Source: Xanthobacteraceae bacterium (GTDB taxonomy: Bacteria; Pseudomonadota; Alphaproteobacteria; Rhizobiales; Xanthobacteraceae). From it: a stretch of 32,810 nt of DNA. Where the stretch lies: the NCBI GenBank assembly GCA_019745775.1, contig JAIESR010000084.1:1-32810 (forward strand), read 5' to 3'. The position numbers and the translations under genes are program-made. Under the pieces are notes generated by a model. The model was not told the DNA's origin and did not search any database. It saw only the letters and a program-made list of their open reading frames with translations. Every line of letters begins with the position of its first letter. Position 1 is the stretch's first letter. Of this stretch, positions 24,760 through 31,917 are shown in pieces.

Positions 24760-25689
24760 CTAGCGGCTGCGCCGTTCCTTGGCGAGCTGGTTCCGCAGGT
24801 CGATGGCGATCTGGTAGACCTTGTGATCGACCTCGCGGTAGCCCTGCGACTCGCCGCGCGCGACTTCCCGGAAGACCGCAGGATTGTCCTTGTGCAAGTT
24901 GAGGAACATCGCCTTCAGGTCGGCTTTCATCTGCGCCGGTACGTCGGAGCGGATGGCGATGACCGGGTTCGGGATCAGCTCGGACACCCAGATGATGCGG
25001 ATGTCTTTGATATTGAGCACCTTGCGATCGAGCATCATGTGCAGGCCGCCGCGCGTATGCTTCTCGACGTCGTTGGTCCAGGTGACCGCGCCGTCATAGG
25101 CGCGATCGAGCACGCCGATGATGCTCTGCTCGTGGCCGCCGGAGAACACCACCTTGCCGAAGTGCTTCTCCGGGACGAGCCCCTTGTTGCGGAAACTGAC
25201 CAGCGGAAACAGGTAGCCGGACGACGAGTTCGGCTCGGCCCAGGCCCAGATCTTTCCCTTCAGGTCGTCGAGCGACTTGTAGGGACTGTCCGCGCGCACG
25301 AAGGCGACCGCATAGTATCCGATCGTTCCGTCAGGATTGGTCGGGACCACCAGCGGCTCGATGCCGCCCATGGTCTCGACATAGCCGGCGGCATATCCGC
25401 TCGCGCCCATGTCCATCACTTCGAGTTGCTTGGCGCCGATCGCCTGGATCACGCCGGCATATTCCGCCGACAGGAACAGCTCGAGCTCGACCCCGAGCTT
25501 CTCCTTCACATAGGCTGAAAAGCCCTTGTAGCGCGTCAGCGCCGCGGCCTGGGTTTCGACCGCCTGCACGCCGTAGCGGAATTTCGGGAACTGCTTGCGC
25601 CAATCCTGCGCCTGCGCCGGCTGGCCGAACAACAGGCCACCGCACAGCGCCGCGGCCAGGGTTAACGGGAACAACCTGTTAGCCTTCAT
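24760..25689 (-). CDS. phnD: Phosphonate-type periplasmic binding protein
   Basis: The 309-residue protein has a signal peptide (LTLAAALCGGLLFGQPAQA). The PhnD features follow: FRYGVQAVETQAAALTRYKGFSAYVKEKLG, SAEYAGVIQAIGAKQLEVMDMG, SPYKSLDDLKGKIWAWAEPNSSSGYLFP and KVVFSGGHEQSIIGVLDRAYDGAVTW, given in segments. The S-S-S-G-Y loop contacts the phosphonate group in known members, but relatives also bind phosphite or other oxyanions. AAGGAG stands eight bases before the ATG at 25689. It is second in the phnC-phnD-phnE-phnE operon. Confidence 0.88.
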   Translation of the reverse strand: MKANRLFPLTLAAALCGGLLFGQPAQAQDWRKQFPKFRYGVQAVETQAAALTRYKGFSAYVKEKLGVELELFLSAEYAGVIQAIGAKQLEVMDMGASGYAAGYVETMGGIEPLVVPTNPDGTIGYYAVAFVRADSPYKSLDDLKGKIWAWAEPNSSSGYLFPLVSFRNKGLVPEKHFGKVVFSGGHEQSIIGVLDRAYDGAVTWTNDVEKHTRGGLHMMLDRKVLNIKDIRIIWVSELIPNPVIAIRSDVPAQMKADLKAMFLNLHKDNPAVFREVARGESQGYREVDHKVYQIAIDLRNQLAKERRSR

Positions 25690-25710
25690 GGTGTGCTCCT
25701 TCGGGGGCCT

Positions 25711-26550
25711 TCAAGTCGGAATGCGATTTGACCCGCCGCTCGTCGAGCGAAGATCGATCGGCGGTATACCCGGCAAAGTCGTCGATGTGATGTATTCGTC
25801 AATTTCGTCGTCGCTGCCGTCCGCGACGTAGATCTCCCTGATCCGTTCATGATCGAGTACCTTGGGATGGTCGTCGAAGATCACCCGGCCGGTCCGCATG
25901 CCGATGATGCGGTCGCAATATGCGCGCGCCGTGTCGATCGTATGAAGATTGCAGATCACCGTGATGCCGTCGTCACGATTGATACTGCGCAAGATGTCCA
26001 TCACGCGCGCGGCGCTGCGCGGATCGAGCGAGGCGATTGGCTCGTCGGCAAGCAGGATTCTCGGCTCCTGCACCAGTGCCCGTGCGATCGCGACCCGTTG
26101 CTGCTGTCCGCCCGAGAGCTGGTCGGCGCGTTGCAGGACCGCCGATGTCATCTCGACCCGCTCCAGCGTGATGACCGCCAGCGCACGCTCCTCCGGCGTG
26201 AACAGCTTGAGCAGCGAGCGCGCCGTCGGCTGGTAGCTGAGCCGGCCCATCAGGACATTGGTGAGGACGTCGAGCCGCGGCACCAGGTTGAACTGCTGAA
26301 AGATCATCGCGCATTCGCGCCGCCAGAGGCGGAGCGCCCGCCCTTTCAAGGCGGCGACGTCGCGGCCGTCGTAGTCGATCCTGCCCGCGGTCGGCTCGGT
26401 GAGCCGATTGATCATGCGCAGCAGCGTCGACTTGCCTGCGCCCGAGCGACCGATGATCCCGAGCATCTGCCCGGTCGGTACCTCGAAAGACACGTTGTCG
26501 ACGGCAGTCAGCGTCCCGAAAGTCTTGGTCAGACCTTCAACCTTCAGCAT
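25711..26550 (-). CDS. phnC: Phosphonate-type ABC transporter ATP-binding protein
   Basis: The 279-residue protein has Walker [10 protein letters not shown] (about 34-42), Q-loop [12 protein letters not shown], signature [15 protein letters not shown], Walker B ILLADEP and an H-loop NLHTID with Asn before Leu-His as in Phn[20 protein letters not shown] is the usual N-terminus. Compared with typical PhnC (about 250-260) it has a C-terminal extension after the H-loop domain rich in Asp, Ser and Thr. Two ATGs abut at 26550 and 26553; the GAGGGGGG just before favours 26550. It is the first gene of the operon; an inverted repeat lies about 60 bases upstream. Confidence 0.87.
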   Translation of the reverse strand: MLKVEGLTKTFGTLTAVDNVSFEVPTGQMLGIIGRSGAGKSTLLRMINRLTEPTAGRIDYDGRDVAALKGRALRLWRRECAMIFQQFNLVPRLDVLTNVLMGRLSYQPTARSLLKLFTPEERALAVITLERVEMTSAVLQRADQLSGGQQQRVAIARALVQEPRILLADEPIASLDPRSAARVMDILRSINRDDGITVICNLHTIDTARAYCDRIIGMRTGRVIFDDHPKVLDHERIREIYVADGSDDEIDEYITSTTLPGIPPIDLRSTSGGSNRIPT

Positions 26551-26864
26551 CATCCCCCCTCGAGCACGCGGATGCCTGCGATGGGCTCCGGGCACGCCGA
26601 CCCTTGTCATTGGGCATCGTTATCCGGCCCAATTGCGCCCAACCGTCGAGTAAGCCATCTTTTGTCGTTGAAATAGCTATCGCCCGCGTCGAGCGCTTCG
26701 ATGCTCTGCGAAGTCGCCAGGGCCGTCAAGGTAGGACAGGCCATGCCTTCCAGCCTTGATGACGCAGGCTTGGCGGCTGGAAACGAATTTCAAGTTGCGA
26801 AACGCGCATGGCCCAAGCGACCCGGCGCGGTCGTGCCGGCCGGTTCGGGCGTCGTCGTCGCTTT
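26551..26864. other. Gene-free gap between phnC and minE with an inverted repeat
   Basis: No convincing gene lies here. The left part must hold the phnC promoter (minus strand). ATTGGGC at 26609-26615 and GCCCAAT at 26627-26633 form a perfect 7-bp inverted repeat with an 11-base spacer, a reasonable operator. A TTGTCAT next to it resembles one Pho-box half, but no second half fits. The right part follows the minE stop (26865) and shows no strong terminator. Confidence 0.45.
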
Positions 26865-27134
26865 CTACCGTATCCCGGCCAGGGCAACGGCCGAGTGTGG
26901 AACCTCGATGTCGATATCGAGCGTCGACACCTTGTCGCCGCGCTCCAGCTTCACCCGCACCTGGTCGTGGTCGACGGCGATGTGCTGCGCCACCACCGCC
27001 AGGATCTCGTCACGCAGCTTGCTCAACAGGTCGGACTGCCCGTGACTGGAACGCTCATGGGCCAGGAGGATTTGCAGCCGCTCGCGCGCGACCGGCGCAC
27101 TACCGCGGCGCCTGAAGAGTCCAAGAAAACTCAT
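26865..27134 (-). CDS. minE: Cell division topological specificity factor MinE
   Basis: This 89-residue protein starts [28 protein letters not shown], with the N-terminal amphipathic membrane-targeting stretch followed by the MinD-interacting [13 protein letters not shown] helix. The dimerisation domain [40 protein letters not shown] follows in pieces. MinE stimulates the MinD ATPase and drives pole-to-pole oscillation that keeps MinC away from midcell. Its ATG overlaps the minD stop (ATGA at 27131-27134), which couples their translation. It is last in minC-minD-minE. Confidence 0.96.
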   Translation of the reverse strand: MSFLGLFRRRGSAPVARERLQILLAHERSSHGQSDLLSKLRDEILAVVAQHIAVDHDQVRVKLERGDKVSTLDIDIEVPHSAVALAGIR

Positions 27135-27946
27135 GCCGCTCTCCGTCCGAACAGCTTGTCGAGCAGGCCTTTGCGGTCGGCTGGAACGATCATTGGCACG
27201 TCTTGCCCGCGCAGCCGGGCCGCGGCGTCGCGATAGGCCTGCGCGGCCGCGCTCTTGGGATCGTTGAGCGTCACCGGCGTTCCGACGTTAGACGCGCGCA
27301 GCACCTCCTCGCTCTCGGGGATGATCCCGAGCAGCGGCAGCGACAGGATGTCGAGCACGTCGTTGATGTTGAGCATCTCGCCGCGTGCGGCGCGGGCGGG
27401 ATCGTAGCGCGTGATCAGGATGTGCTTCTCGACGCGCTCGCCTTTCTCGGCTAGCTCGGTCTTGGAGTCGAGCAGGCCGATGATGCGGTCGGAATCGCGC
27501 ACCGACGATACCTCGGGATTGGTGACGATGATCGCCGTATCGGCGAACCGCATGGCGAGCGTCGCGCCGCGCTCGATGCCGGCGGGGCTGTCGCAGATTA
27601 CCCAGTCGAATTTCGTGCGCAGCTCCTTGATCACGCGCGCGACGCCGTCCTCGGTGAGGGCGTCCTTGTCGCGCGTCTGCGAGGCCGGCAACAGCGAAAG
27701 CGTGTCGATGCGCTTGTCGCGGATCAGCGCCTGCGGCAGCTTGGCGACGCCCTGCACGACATTGATCAGGTCGTAGACCACGCGCCGCTCGGCGCCCATC
27801 ACCAGGTCGAGGTTACGCAGGCCGACGTCGAAATCGACCACCACGACGCTCTGGCCGGTCGCCGCGAGCGCGGCGCCCAGCGCGGCGGTCGTGGTGGTTT
27901 TGCCAACGCCTCCCTTGCCGGACGTGACGACGATGACTTTGTTCAT
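27131..27946 (-). CDS. minD: Septum site-determining ATPase MinD
   Basis: The 271-residue ParA/MinD-family protein has the deviant Walker [12 protein letters not shown] (K11 and K16), [24 protein letters not shown] (Walker B) and the C-terminal membrane-targeting helix rich in Lys/Arg ([12 protein letters not shown]). It dimerises on ATP at the membrane and recruits MinC. AGGAGGT stands seven bases before the ATG at 27946, a strong ribosome binding site; the longer in-frame start is not needed. It lies 28 bases after minC and overlaps minE by four. Confidence 0.97.
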   Translation of the reverse strand: MNKVIVVTSGKGGVGKTTTTAALGAALAATGQSVVVVDFDVGLRNLDLVMGAERRVVYDLINVVQGVAKLPQALIRDKRIDTLSLLPASQTRDKDALTEDGVARVIKELRTKFDWVICDSPAGIERGATLAMRFADTAIIVTNPEVSSVRDSDRIIGLLDSKTELAEKGERVEKHILITRYDPARAARGEMLNINDVLDILSLPLLGIIPESEEVLRASNVGTPVTLNDPKSAAAQAYRDAAARLRGQDVPMIVPADRKGLLDKLFGRRAA

Positions 27947-27974
27947 GCGAGTGACCTCCTCAATCCACGTTCGC

Positions 27975-28697
27975 TCAATCAAGCGGCGCGACTTTCAACA
28001 CACCATTCTCAAGCCATGACTGGATCGCGTGGGAGCGGATGGCGTCGTCCCAATCCTCGGCGGTCCGGTAGTAGCCGTTGATCGCGAGCAGCTCGGCCTC
28101 GTTCTTGCGGCAGAAGATGCGCGCGCGGCCGTCGCCCTTGGTGCCGGCCATGGCGCGTCCGCGCAGCGTTCCGTAGACGTGAATAGAGCCGCCGGCGACG
28201 ATCTCCGAGCCGGAGGCGACCGATCCGAGCACCGTGACGTCGCCGTTCGGGAAATAGATCGCCTGGCCGGAGCGCACCGGGCATTCGATGAGCAGCGACG
28301 TAGGCTCGTCCGTCTGGACGGGAGCGGCCGGGGCGGGCGCTTCTCTCTTCGGGGCAGTCGTCTCGGCTGCCTGCGGCCGTTCCGACGGGCGTCCGCTGGT
28401 CAGAAGCGGCGGCAGCGACGGATCGAGCTGCGCAGGATCGGCGCCTTCAATGCCGACCACGCGGATGTTGCGTTCGCTGAGCTGGCCGAGGAGGTGCCGG
28501 ATGCCGGGCTGGCCTAGTTTGACGGCGCCGAGATCGAGCACGACCGGCCGGTCGGCAAAGAAGCCCGCCGAGGTCTTGATCCAGTTGTCGAGCTGGGCGA
28601 GCCAGTCGATGATCGGTGCCTGCGGCGCGAGGACAAAGGCGATGTAGGAGCGAATGCAGAAGCGGATCGAATTGTTCGCGTCGCTTGCGCTGGTCAC
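27975..28697 (-). CDS. minC: Septum site-determining protein MinC
   Basis: The 240-residue FtsZ inhibitor has an N-terminal domain (FVLAPQAPIIDWLAQLDNWIKTSAGFFADRPVVLDLG in pieces) and a Pro/Ala/Thr-rich linker (about 105-130). Its C-terminal beta-helix includes RSGQAIYFPNGDVTVLGSVASGSEIVAGGSIHVYGTLRGRAMAG, given in parts, with the R-S-G-Q and G-S-I-H-V-Y-G-x-L-R-G-R-A motifs that bind MinD. The start is GTG at 28697. A CtrA-type box lies 57 bases upstream, so the operon is probably under cell-cycle control. Confidence 0.95.
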   Translation of the reverse strand: MTSASDANNSIRFCIRSYIAFVLAPQAPIIDWLAQLDNWIKTSAGFFADRPVVLDLGAVKLGQPGIRHLLGQLSERNIRVVGIEGADPAQLDPSLPPLLTSGRPSERPQAAETTAPKREAPAPAAPVQTDEPTSLLIECPVRSGQAIYFPNGDVTVLGSVASGSEIVAGGSIHVYGTLRGRAMAGTKGDGRARIFCRKNEAELLAINGYYRTAEDWDDAIRSHAIQSWLENGVLKVAPLD

Positions 28698-28753
28698 GGC
28701 GGCCCCCGAAACGTCTTGTGAAGGCGATTGACCGGAGCATTGGGCTGAAATGG

Positions 28754-28768
28754 TTAACGCGGAGTTAA
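28754..28768 (-). promoter_or_regulatory. CtrA binding site upstream of minCDE
   Basis: TTAA-N7-TTAA is perfect here, and on the minus strand (the minC direction) it reads TTAACTCCGCGTTAACCAT, containing the extended half-site TTAACCAT of alphaproteobacterial CtrA. It ends 57 bases before the minC GTG. CtrA control of minCDE has been reported in Sinorhizobium; binding here is inferred from the motif and its place. Confidence 0.75.
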
Positions 28769-28815
28769 AACGAAACTATTCGCAAAGATGATTGGCGCGT
28801 GATGGTAGTATTCTG

Positions 28816-28835
28816 CTGCGAGATTACAGTCGCAG
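28816..28835. repeat. Small inverted repeat upstream of the min operon
   Basis: CTGCGA (28816-28821) and TCGCAG (28830-28835) flank eight bases, in the space between minC and the livF remnant. It could be an operator, but nothing else supports this. The rest of this 216-base gap shows no gene. Confidence 0.35.
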
Positions 28836-28913
28836 GTTAGGAAGGGCGGCCTACGGTATTCCCGTACAACTGAAATATCCGGAGAATTACTGGAGAGCAA
28901 CGCAACCGTGGCG

Positions 28914-29009
28914 CTAGTACAAGCCGAGATGCTGCGTGAGATCGAGACCCTCCCGCTCGATATCGGCCGGCGTGGACGTGAGCGCTACACGGCCGCTGTC
29001 GAGATCGCA
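28914..29009 (-). pseudogene. Displaced 3' end of a livF-like gene
   Basis: On the minus strand this reads in frame to TAG at 28914-28916 and encodes about 30 residues: LDSGRVAL, TPADIERE, LDLTQHLG, Tyr-stop. The C-terminus of the intact LivF at 31918 is LNSGRVAV, TPADIERE, LDLTQHLG, Tyr-stop. Alignment stays good at the DNA level through about 29009, close to the stop of the ModA-like gene at 29030. The rest of the gene is missing. The copies have the same orientation about 3.0 kb apart and differ at several bases, so this is not a very recent duplication. Confidence 0.85.
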
Positions 29010-29029
29010 CGCTTAGGAAATAGTCGCGC

Positions 29030-29758
29030 TCACTCATGCTCCATTCCTTGCGAGGTCATGACGGCGACGGCATTGGGTCCGGTGAGAAATCGGATCAGGT
29101 TTTGAGCCGCCAGCCGCACCTTGGAATTGCTGCTCACGCCTGCTGCAAAGACAACGGAGGACTGCAACTCAATCGGGAGCGGCCCGACGAGCTGAACGCC
29201 GGACGTCGTCAGAATCTGACTTGTGTTGACCATTCCGAGCTCAACATCGCCCTTGGCTACCAGTTCTGAAACAATATCGACGTCAGGTCGCGTGACCTTG
29301 GATTTGATGGCGTCGTAGATGCCAATGCGTTCGAGCATGTTCTGTACATGGAGGCCGCCGCCGATTTTGAGATAGGCGATCGAATCTGCGTTGAGAAGCG
29401 CGCGCTTGAACGCCTCGACGGATCCAATATCCGGTTTTGCCGCGCCGGCGCGCACTTCGATGCCGATGGGAGCGCTGCCAAACGCTGTGCGTGTTTCAGC
29501 AACGATCTCGCCGCTCTCGATCAACTCGTCCACGAGGCTGGACGTGCCGATGAAGACGTCAAACGGTTCGCCCGCATTCATCCACTTGGCGTACGTTGTA
29601 GGCAAATCCGAGATGACATCCAGTTGGTAGCCGGTGGCGAGTTCGAACTGCGCTCCAATCTTCCACAATACTGTTGCGAACACCCATGGTCCCCACACTT
29701 TGATTTCCGCGAGTTCAGGGGCCTGAGTGACGGGAAGTACATTCCGCCGTATTTTCAT
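29030..29758 (-). CDS. ModA-like substrate-binding domain protein without an obvious signal peptide
   Basis: The 242-residue protein resembles the SBP_bac_11/ModA class (molybdate-type binding fold): EIKVWGPWVFATVLWKIGAQFELATGYQLD, GEPFDVFIGTSSLVDELIESGEI, FGSAPIGIEVRAGAAKPDIGSVEAFKRALLNADSIAY and the late FLTGPNAVAVMTSQGME. The first residues (MKIRRNVLPVTQAPELAE) are not a signal peptide, and a longer in-frame start at 29869 adds polar sequence and overlaps the receptor gene. Either export is lost, the true start is not visible, or it works as a cytoplasmic sensor. GC content is visibly lower than in min and liv genes. It follows the TctC-like receptor by 52 bases on the same strand. Confidence 0.72.
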   Translation of the reverse strand: MKIRRNVLPVTQAPELAEIKVWGPWVFATVLWKIGAQFELATGYQLDVISDLPTTYAKWMNAGEPFDVFIGTSSLVDELIESGEIVAETRTAFGSAPIGIEVRAGAAKPDIGSVEAFKRALLNADSIAYLKIGGGLHVQNMLERIGIYDAIKSKVTRPDVDIVSELVAKGDVELGMVNTSQILTTSGVQLVGPLPIELQSSVVFAAGVSSNSKVRLAAQNLIRFLTGPNAVAVMTSQGMEHE

Positions 29759-29810
29759 GACGGCTTGTGCCCTAGGCGCAAACTGCAAGTGTTGGCGGTT
29801 TCCAAGAAAG

Positions 29811-30800
29811 TTACTCCCCCTTGATGTTGCCGGCCCGGATGATCGGCCACCATCTCTCGATCTCGGCATCTTGAAAGGCTCGCAGCGCTTCCGGCGTTTG
29901 CTGATCGCGCGGGAAAACGTCCTGCCCTAGCTCGGAAAGGCGCCGGCGCACCGGCAAATCGGCCAAGGTGGTAACGACAGCAGCATTCAGTCTGGCGGCT
30001 ATGTTTTTGGGGGTTGCCTTGGGCACAAAGATCGCTTGCCAATTCAAGGCGTGGAGCCCCGATAGTCCCGCTTCGGCGACTGTCGGGATATTGGGCGCGG
30101 CGGCCATCCGGCTTTTCGATGTAACGGCATAAGCCTTGATGGTGCCGGCAGCAACGTGGGCCAAAGAATTGGCAGCTGTAGCGATCATGAAGTCAATCTG
30201 ACCGGCCACCACAGCCTGCATGGCGGGGCCCTGGCCACCGCGATAGGGCACGAACCTGAAGCGCGTGCCTGTTTCCCTTTGGAAAAGGAGCCCGGCCACT
30301 GTCCCAACACCGCCTGCACCAGTGGTCCCTTGCGTGGCTTCCGGGTTTGCCCTCAGCCAGGCAACAAGTTCTTTCAGATCGTTGGCCGGGATGCCTTTCT
30401 TCGCGACGATTATCAAAGGGTCACTGCAAACCAGCGAAACGGGCTGGAAATCCCTTTGCAGGTCATATGGCAGCGCAAACATGGGGCCGTTCAGAACGTG
30501 TGTGGCCCAGTTGCCGAGGACCGCGGTGTAGCCGTCAGGAACTGCCCGCGCGACACGACCAACAGCTATCGTGCCGGAAGCGCCAGCCACGTTTTCGACA
30601 ATGACGGGTTGACCAAGCGGTCCGCGCATACCCTCCGCGAGGATGCGTCCGATCGTATCCGCTGGGCCGCCCGCGCCAAACGGGACCACCATCGTGACCG
30701 GCCGTGCGGGATAGCTCTGCGCAACGGCAGTGTGTGTCAATGCAGGGGCGACGGTGGCAGCTCCGGCAAGCCTCAGAAATTTCCGACGGACAAGAATCAT
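29811..30800 (-). CDS. TctC-like (Bug) solute receptor with Tat-like leader
   Basis: The 329-residue protein starts MILVRRKFLRLAGAATVAPALTHTAVAQ, with RRKFLRL as a twin-arginine motif. The TctC motifs follow: YPARPVTMVVPFGAGGPADTIGRIL, VENVAGASGTIAVGRVARA, TGAGGVGTVAGLLFQRETG and FVPYRGGQGPAMQAVVAGQIDFM. ENVAGASG departs from the common ENRPGAGG in the second ligand loop. AGGA lies six bases before the ATG at 30800. It is divergent from the LysR gene across 126 bases, the classic layout for LysR control of a neighbouring operon. The next gene on its strand is the ModA-like protein. Confidence 0.86.
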   Translation of the reverse strand: MILVRRKFLRLAGAATVAPALTHTAVAQSYPARPVTMVVPFGAGGPADTIGRILAEGMRGPLGQPVIVENVAGASGTIAVGRVARAVPDGYTAVLGNWATHVLNGPMFALPYDLQRDFQPVSLVCSDPLIIVAKKGIPANDLKELVAWLRANPEATQGTTGAGGVGTVAGLLFQRETGTRFRFVPYRGGQGPAMQAVVAGQIDFMIATAANSLAHVAAGTIKAYAVTSKSRMAAAPNIPTVAEAGLSGLHALNWQAIFVPKATPKNIAARLNAAVVTTLADLPVRRRLSELGQDVFPRDQQTPEALRAFQDAEIERWWPIIRAGNIKGE

Positions 30801-30926
30801 GGTCCTGCTCCATCTGATGGATCGCGGCGGCGCCGCGCCGGGACAACGTCATTTCCATCGAGGCACTACCGGAGAAATCGATATAAGCGTACTCTGATTT
30901 TTTCTCTGACCCTATAAGAGGCCATT
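30801..30926. promoter_or_regulatory. Divergent promoter region of the LysR gene and the TctC-like receptor
   Basis: These 126 bases separate start codons on opposite strands. The LysR-proximal 60 bases are AT-rich, unlike the rest of the window, and hold two TATAAG hexamers (near 30882 and 30914), compatible with overlapping promoters. A clean T-N11-A LysR box could not be chosen by eye. Autoregulation of LysR and control of the receptor from here are inferred from layout. Confidence 0.5.
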
Positions 30927-31895
30927 ATGACATCTGTCACGATGGAATGGGAAAGCCGCCTCGGACGCCGGCTTCGGGTGCGCGACCTCTACATCCTCTC
31001 GGCCGTAGTAAAGGCGGGCGGCATGGCCAAGGCGGCACGTCAGCTTGCTATGACGCAGCCGGCAGTGTCAGCGGCAATCGCCAATCTCGAGCACATGCTT
31101 GGCGTTCGCCTGCTCGACCGCAGCCCGCGCGGTATCGAGCCAACGATCTACGCGGACGCGATACTCAAACGAAGCATCGCTGTGTTCGACGAATTGAAAC
31201 AGGGCGTCAAGGACGTCGAAGCCCTCGCAGACCCATCGACGGGCGAACTGAGGATTGGTTGTCCGGTTAACACCACAGTGGTTCCGCTATTTATCGAGCG
31301 GTTTTCTAAGCGATATCCGCGCGTCGGTGTTCATGTCTATGACGTGCCAAGCCCCGTGATCAAGAATCCCGGACTGCGCGATCGAACATACGATCTGGTC
31401 ATTGCGCGTGTAGGTTCTCCACTTTCGAAGGATGCGATCGACAACGACTTGAACGTAGAGCGTCTTTTCGATGATCCCCTGGTGATCGCGGCCGGTCCGC
31501 GCAGCGCGTGGGCGCGCCGCCGTGCAATCAAGATTGAAGAACTGTCTGCTGAGCCTTGGATTCTGACTCACTCCGACGCCTGGAATTACATCGGGGTGGC
31601 GGAGGCCTTCGCAGCAAGGGGTTTTGAGATGCCGAAGGTGAGTGTGTTCGGTTCCTCCGCACATCTCCTGAATCACTTCGTTGCCAATGGCTCATATATC
31701 ACTGCAATGCCTAAGTCAGTTGCAAGGTTCTGCTTGCTAAAGATATTGCCAGTCAAATTGCCCGTTCGGCCCTGGCCGGTTGCGATTGCGACCCTGAAAA
31801 AGCGCACCTTGAGCCCGGTGGTCGAGCGCTTTATTGAATGTGCCCGCGAGGTAGCGAAATCGATGGGCGGAACCTCACGTACGCAAAGATCTTGA
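30927..31895 (+). CDS. LysR-family transcriptional regulator
   Basis: The 322-residue regulator has an N-terminal winged helix-turn-helix: LRVRDLYILSAVVKAGGMAKAARQLAMTQPAVSAAIANLEHMLGVRLLDRSPRGIEPT (about 15-72, in pieces). The ligand-binding domain follows, starting GELRIGCPVNTTVVPLFIERFSKRYP. AGAGG sits about eight bases before the ATG at 30927; ATG six codons later (MEWESR) is an alternative. It is divergent from the TctC-like receptor and likely senses the compound that receptor delivers. GC content is lower than in the flanking genes. Its stop is 22 bases from the livF stop on the other strand. Confidence 0.9.
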   Translation: MTSVTMEWESRLGRRLRVRDLYILSAVVKAGGMAKAARQLAMTQPAVSAAIANLEHMLGVRLLDRSPRGIEPTIYADAILKRSIAVFDELKQGVKDVEALADPSTGELRIGCPVNTTVVPLFIERFSKRYPRVGVHVYDVPSPVIKNPGLRDRTYDLVIARVGSPLSKDAIDNDLNVERLFDDPLVIAAGPRSAWARRRAIKIEELSAEPWILTHSDAWNYIGVAEAFAARGFEMPKVSVFGSSAHLLNHFVANGSYITAMPKSVARFCLLKILPVKLPVRPWPVAIATLKKRTLSPVVERFIECAREVAKSMGGTSRTQRS

Positions 31896-31917
31896 GCGAA
31901 GCCAGCCGGCTGGCGTC

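Noticed and set aside
26604-26625. A Pho box upstream of phnC
   Set aside because: TTGTCAT fits one half-site, but the base positions 11 further on do not give a second CTGTCAT-like half.
29010-31917. A transposon or integron as carrier of the 3-kb block
   Set aside because: No transposase, integrase or terminal inverted repeats were seen. Only the livF tail repeats mark the edges.
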